From Sorghum bicolor (lineage: Eukaryota > Streptophyta > Magnoliopsida > Poales > Poaceae): a DNA stretch of 64,000 nucleotides. The DNA is taken from contig NW_018396409.1 in the NCBI RefSeq assembly GCF_000003195.3, positions 325,018 through 389,017 on the forward strand. The letters run 5' to 3'. Every line of letters begins with the position of its first letter. Positions within the stretch are counted from its first letter, which is position 1. The notes beneath the pieces are model-generated. The model worked only from the letters and a program-made list of their open reading frames with translations. It was not told where the DNA came from and did no database searches. The position numbers and the translations under genes were made by a program. This document shows, one piece after another, positions 59,716-64,000 of this stretch.

Positions 59716-60645
59716 AAATGACACACGAGAGATATACCATCAGATAGTTCGTTGTCATGCATTAGCGACAGATGATTCAACACAACATATATTTACAGCG
59801 ACAGATCGTTTAACAGTCCAATTTAATGTACAAAAAAAATATAATTTTTAGCACATATAATAACATTATCGAAATCTTATTATAGTGTCCACAAGTCATG
59901 AAGATACAGAAGCCACATACATATAATATCCAAATTTGTCCTTACATTACATCCAGCAAAAGTGGACCACCAAATATATTTGTCTTGCCATACATCACAC
60001 ATCCAGCAAGGTCAAGCACCAAAAGAATTATAGTAGTACTTTGTCTTGTCATACATCACACATCCAGCAAGGTCAAGCACCAAAAGAATTAGACACTACT
60101 ACTTTGTGTTTTCGATTCTCAGGTTTGTGCACTGAATCTCATTTCTAGGACTAAGAAGTCAAAGCCAAAAGGAATGACTTACCAAAGGTAGAGCTCATCC
60201 ATCAGTAGAATAATATTCTAGAAACTCAAGTCAAAGGCTAGTTTGGAGCACTTCCTGGAAAACAGAACCATGTAATCAGAAACTATAGACCTCATTTGGT
60301 GCGACAAATGTCTGTAACATTCAGTGAAGTTTAAATTAGAACAGTAAATTACATCAGCTAAGAGAAACATGGTTCTGGTTTGTGCCTTGCAGTAATTTTA
60401 GCAAAGAGAAAATGAGAACATAAAGTCACAGAAGCACATAAAGTCTGGAAGATATGATGGTTAGTGGGTAGGAACTATTTCACAAGATGAGTGCAGTTCA
60501 TGACTTAGAAAATACTATGAAAGCCATAGGAAAGAGCACCTCTGCTCTTATTCAAATAAACAAAACTGAGCAGTAATTTGCTCACTAGGATATTACAAGT
60601 TGGCACTAAGTTTTATAGATTGATGAAATAAAATTAGGAACATAC
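59716..60645. other. 3' flank of the CACTA gene fragment, with short direct repeats
   Basis: AT-rich DNA. Near the gap AGCGACAGAT occurs twice (59763 and 59799), like the subterminal repeats of CACTA elements. A roughly 50-61 bp unit beginning ACATCCAGCAA is repeated from 59949, 59999 and 60060. No reading frame was recognised, and no definite CACTA terminal inverted repeat was seen. Confidence 0.55.
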
Positions 60646-62615
60646 CTACAGTGCTCTTGAGAGGTCCAGATGCCTTCTTCTTGCATTCCTTAAGCTACAC
60701 ATATAGGATTAATAATTAAGAACATTGGTCATGCATCTTAGATCATAGCAAAATAAAAATTATGTCAAGTGTAGTTTGTTACTTTATTGTATGGCCATGT
60801 GATGGTCATCTTGAGAGCACTAGCCATAGTCTGCACGTCGCCATAAGCTCGGGGCAGCAGAGCATCTCTTTTCATCACAACATTAACAACTACTTCACAG
60901 TATTCATTCCCAAGTGGCTCGCCTCCTACCATGGTGTTTGGATTAGTTGATGTGACTGTTCCCCTAGCCACAGCTAAATCAGATCTCAACATAGCAAATA
61001 ATATCACATCGCTGCCAACCTGAAATAAATAATGCGCTCATAAAAATTTTAAAGCAACATATATGAAACCATAAATTAATGCATGAAGACAAGAAAATTA
61101 CAAGGTTATCATGAGAAAAGCGAGGGCCATCATTTTTTGGTGTAGTTCTCTTGTTCCTAGATGAATGGGCAACATCATGTCTAAGGGGCTGCAAGCTCTC
61201 ACCAGTTCCAGCCTGAAGTTAAGATACAGTCATGAGAGTTGCAAAACATGAAACATATTTAAATCATAGAGAAATATTGTGCAGCATTGCAAAATTACAT
61301 GTGTATCATTTGTTGTAGTGGTCATGTTAATAGCTGATCGGGCTGCAACAGTCCTAGGGGGCAGCAAGCTCTCTTGTGCTGCAACCTAAAACAAATAATG
61401 CACTAATGAGAACTATAAAACATGGGACATATTTAAATCATAGAGAAATATTGTTGCAGCATTGCAAAATTACATGTGTATCATTTGTTGAGGTGGTCAT
61501 GTTAATAGTTGATCGGGCTGCAACAGTCCTAGGGGGCAGCAAGCTCTCTTGTGCCGGAACCTAAAAGAAATCATGCACTAATGAGAACTATAAAACATGG
61601 AACATATCTAAAGTCATAAAGAAAAACATAGCAGCAGCATAGCAAGACTACATGTGAATCGTTTGCAAAGCAAGGGTGGATATCAGTTGGTGCAGTATTC
61701 ATGTGCATAGCTGACCGGACAGCTACAACAGGCCTAATGGGGGTCAAGTTCTCTTCAATTTGAACCTGAAATAAACAATTCACTTATGAGAATTGTGGAG
61801 AAGGGAACATTTTTAAATCACACATAAATGATTTGTAAGGGCAAACATTTGGTGTTGTTATGTTCATAGCTGATCGGGTTGCACCATGCCTACATGGAAG
61901 CAGGTCCTCGTCCTCCTCGCCATACCGATCATTTTCTTCATCCTATACATAATTATCATAATTTTTAGGCTGAGGATCATTATGTGCTTCATCGATATGT
62001 TCTTCAGGTGTCAGACTCTACACAAGAATCATAACAATATTATTTATTAGCTTCCATCAGTGAAATATATGTGCACATTAAGATGTGTAAAGGCATAATT
62101 TATTCTAAGTTCTATACCGCATATTGTCTTGAATTAGAACCATGCTGTGGCAGGACTTCAACATTTGTCCTTCCTTGTGCCAACCTTTCCTCTTCCAATT
62201 CCAAAATACGTTGCTCAAGAGCTCTGTTCTTACTTTCAGCATTCTGTCGAGCAACAATTTCCATTTGCATCCTTGTTGACATGAGTGCTTTGAGCCCTGG
62301 GGTACCAACCTCTTGGGGAGTTGGTCCCAGACCCAAAACACGAACACGTCCTCTTAGCTCCTTTGCTCCGCAAACAGCAGCATACGCATCGCCTTCTTGA
62401 ATTGTTTTATCCTTCAACTCTGGTTGAGCTTCAACAATGGCTTTAAGCTCATCCTACAAGACATGAATAAATAAAGTGTATACAACATATTCATGTTTCT
62501 TTTTGAGAAAACTTACAATCGTTCCTGCTGCCTCCCTTAAAGGCACACCATTCCTTCTTGTATGTGTATTAATATACACTTCATCTCTTCGAGGGGGACG
62601 TCCAAGTGCTTTACC
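60646..62615 (-). pseudogene. CACTA (En/Spm) transposon gene fragment, multi-exon
   Basis: Minus-strand exons with GT-AG ends: 62615-62517 (33 codons), 62453-62118 (112), 62017-61949 (boundary uncertain), a copy near 61944-61850 (uncertain), 61765-61652 (38), 61560-61474 (29), 61385-61299 (29), 61212-61102 (37), 61019-60783 (79) and 60694-60646. Exon one carries VYINTHTRRNGVPLREAAG and exon two GRVRVLGLGPTP followed by a Glu/Arg-rich helix, the pattern of the plant En/Spm Transposase_24 family. The 79-codon exon (VARGTVTSTNPNTMVGG, GNEYCEVVVN, RAYGDVQTMA) fits the TNP1/En-Spm Transposase_23 domain. Pfam names are from memory. The 5' part is lost in the gap at 62651. The DDE-like TNPD transposase is not present. 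Classed as a fragment since completeness cannot be judged. Confidence 0.75.
61102..61944 (-). repeat. Tandemly duplicated exon-intron units in the CACTA gene
   Basis: Five related units (cores at about 61862-61909, 61652-61765, 61474-61560, 61299-61385, 61102-61212) encode variants of ESLLPPRTVAARSAINMTT and are separated by similar introns. The two central units are nearly identical over exon and intron, so at least one duplication is recent. The four well-bounded exons are multiples of three and begin and end in phase 0. Confidence 0.75.
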
Positions 62616-62650
62616 CTACAGGTTTTATAACTATGTATACATGAAAGGCC

Positions 62651-62750
62651 NNNNNNNNNNNNNNNNNNNNNNNNNNNNNNNNNNNNNNNNNNNNNNNNNN
62701 NNNNNNNNNNNNNNNNNNNNNNNNNNNNNNNNNNNNNNNNNNNNNNNNNN
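62651..62750. other. Assembly gap (100 N)
   Basis: Exactly 100 N, the customary size for a gap of unknown length. It separates the CACTA fragment from satellite. Confidence 0.99.
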
Positions 62751-63968
62751 TGCACCAAAACTAACTCTGTCTCCAAACATACCAAATCGAGATTCTATAT
62801 GACACATGTCATCTAGGAGTTCTATTGGGATGCGTCTAAATGGATTTCTTAGCATATGGTATGTTCCATTCAATCCGTGCACCTATCTTGCATCAAGATT
62901 AGCACTATCTCCAAACAGGTTGAACCGAGCTTCCACTTGAGTCTCTTCACCAAGGATTATCATCACGTGCTTCCATAATGGTTTCTGAGCCTATGGTGCA
63001 TTATGTGCACACCATGCACCAATCTTGCACCTAAACTAACACTGTCTCCAAATAGATTGAAGCGAGATTCCATATGACACACATGATCTAGGAGTTCTAT
63101 CGGGTGCGTCCAAATTGATTTCTAAGAATATGGTACGTTCCATGCAAACCGTACACCTATCTTTCATCAAGATTGGCACTATCTTCAAACAGACGGAACC
63201 GAGCTTTCACTTGAGCCTCTTCACCTAGGAGTACCATCGGGAACTTCCACAACAATTTCTGAGCCTATGATGCACTGGCACAAACCATGCAACTATCTTG
63301 CACTGAAACTAATACTGTCTCCAACTGGACCGAAGCGAGATTCAATATGATACACTTCATCTAGTAGTTCCATCAGGTGCATCTACAGTTCCATCGGGTG
63401 TGTCCAAATTGATTTCTGAGCATACGGTTTGTTCCATGCAAACTGTGCACCTATCTTGCATCAAGATTATAACTATCTCCAAACAGACAGAACCAAGATT
63501 CCACATGAGCCTCTTCACCAAGGATTACCATCGCGTGCATCCAAAATTGTCTCTTAGCCTATGGTGCATTAGGCACAAACCGTGTACCTATCTTGCACCG
63601 AAAATAACACTATCTCCAAAGAGGCCGAAGTGAGATTCTATATGACACTCGTCATCTAGTAGTTCTATTGGGTGCTTCCAAATATATTTCTAAGCATATG
63701 GTATGTTCGATGCAATTCGTGCACCTATCTTGCATCAAGATTAGCACTATCTCCAAACAAAGCAAACTGAGCTTCCACTTGAGCCCCTTTACCCAGGAGT
63801 ATCATCGGGTGCATCCAAAATGGTTTCTTAGCCTATGATGCATTAGGTGCAAACTGTGTACCTATCTTGCACCAAAACTAACTCTGTCTCCAAACAGACC
63901 AAAGCGAGATTCTATATGACACATGTCATCTAGGAGTTCTATTGGGGTGCGTCCAAATGGATTTCTTT
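62751..63968 (+). repeat. Centromeric satellite block 5
   Basis: It starts at the end of a B monomer and runs through C, D, E, F, G, H, A, B and part of C. It closely resembles 53216-54420 and the stretch leading into the first gap. Same orientation as all other blocks. Confidence 0.95.
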
Positions 63969-64000
63969 GACAAACTATTGGAGGTCAGGGCTGCTATAAA
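63969..64000. other. Unidentified sequence at the right edge
   Basis: After GGATTTCTTT the satellite stops and 31-32 bp of unrelated sequence (ACAAACTATTGG...GCTGCTATAAA) follow. It is probably the edge of another insertion, too short to name. Confidence 0.6.

Noticed and set aside
58755..59783. Frames of over 300 codons across 58755-59783 and about 80-108 codons across 62476-62882
   Set aside because: They are made almost wholly of N and are artefacts of the assembly gaps.
1..64000. tRNA or rRNA genes
   Set aside because: Only primer-site fragments complementary to tRNA ends were seen. No cloverleaf-sized tRNA or rRNA sequence was recognised by reading.

Overview
The window reads as grass (Andropogoneae) centromeric DNA, most probably Sorghum or a close relative such as Saccharum or Miscanthus. 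The main evidence is a tandem satellite of about 137 bp per monomer, in one orientation throughout. From memory this matches the sorghum CEN38/pSau3A10 and sugarcane SCEN centromere satellites; I could not run a search. No ordinary host gene was recognised. Everything outside the satellite is transposable-element DNA or assembly gap.

Layout. (1) 1-6391: 5' part of a minus-strand Ty3/gypsy Tat-lineage element, running off the left edge. (2) 6392-10612: satellite. (3) 10613-24576: a complete 13,964-bp Tat element with 1045-bp LTRs and a perfect 5-bp target duplication. It carries gag-protease and RT-RNaseH-RNaseH-integrase on the + strand and a six-exon antisense gene between pol and the 3' LTR. 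(4) 24577-30569: satellite. (5) 30570-41328: a truncated minus-strand LTR element with a long TGTAACACCC...LTR and an initiator-Met primer site. Its LTR is split by a third Tat copy (32009-39721) that kept its 3' LTR and antisense gene but lost gag, protease, RT, both RNase H domains and most of the 5' LTR. (6) 41329-44409: satellite. (7) 44410-51649: a short, probably non-autonomous Athila-like element with a tRNA-Asp-type primer site and a retropepsin fragment, flanked by a perfect 5-bp duplication. (8) 51650-58822: satellite. (9) 58823-59715: gap of 893 N. (10) 59716-62650: minus-strand fragment of a CACTA (En/Spm) transposon gene with tandemly duplicated exons. (11) 62651-62750: gap of 100 N. 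(12) 62751 to about 63968: satellite, then an unidentified junction at the right edge.

Satellite organisation. Two monomer classes alternate, and four successive dimers are distinguishable, giving an eight-monomer higher-order repeat (A-H) of about 1.11 kb. Shorter six-monomer (843 bp) and four-monomer (546 bp) units occur and can be explained by hybrid junctions (D/F, C-to-H). Combinations of these form 20-monomer super-units of 2775 and 2807 bp.

The Tat copies share one family: the same TGTCGAGGG...CGACA LTR ends, the same primer site, the same in-frame TAG between protease and RT, and (in the two copies where it can be seen) the same antisense gene. By-eye LTR comparison gives roughly 2% divergence for the complete Tat copy and 2.4% for the Athila-like element, so both look under about one million years old at commonly used grass rates. 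I found no wholly new biological system. The most distinctive observations are the mixed-length higher-order satellite, the conserved TAG, the intron-bearing antisense gene whose promoter and start codon are deleted in the otherwise fullest copy, and the phase-0 exon array in the CACTA gene.
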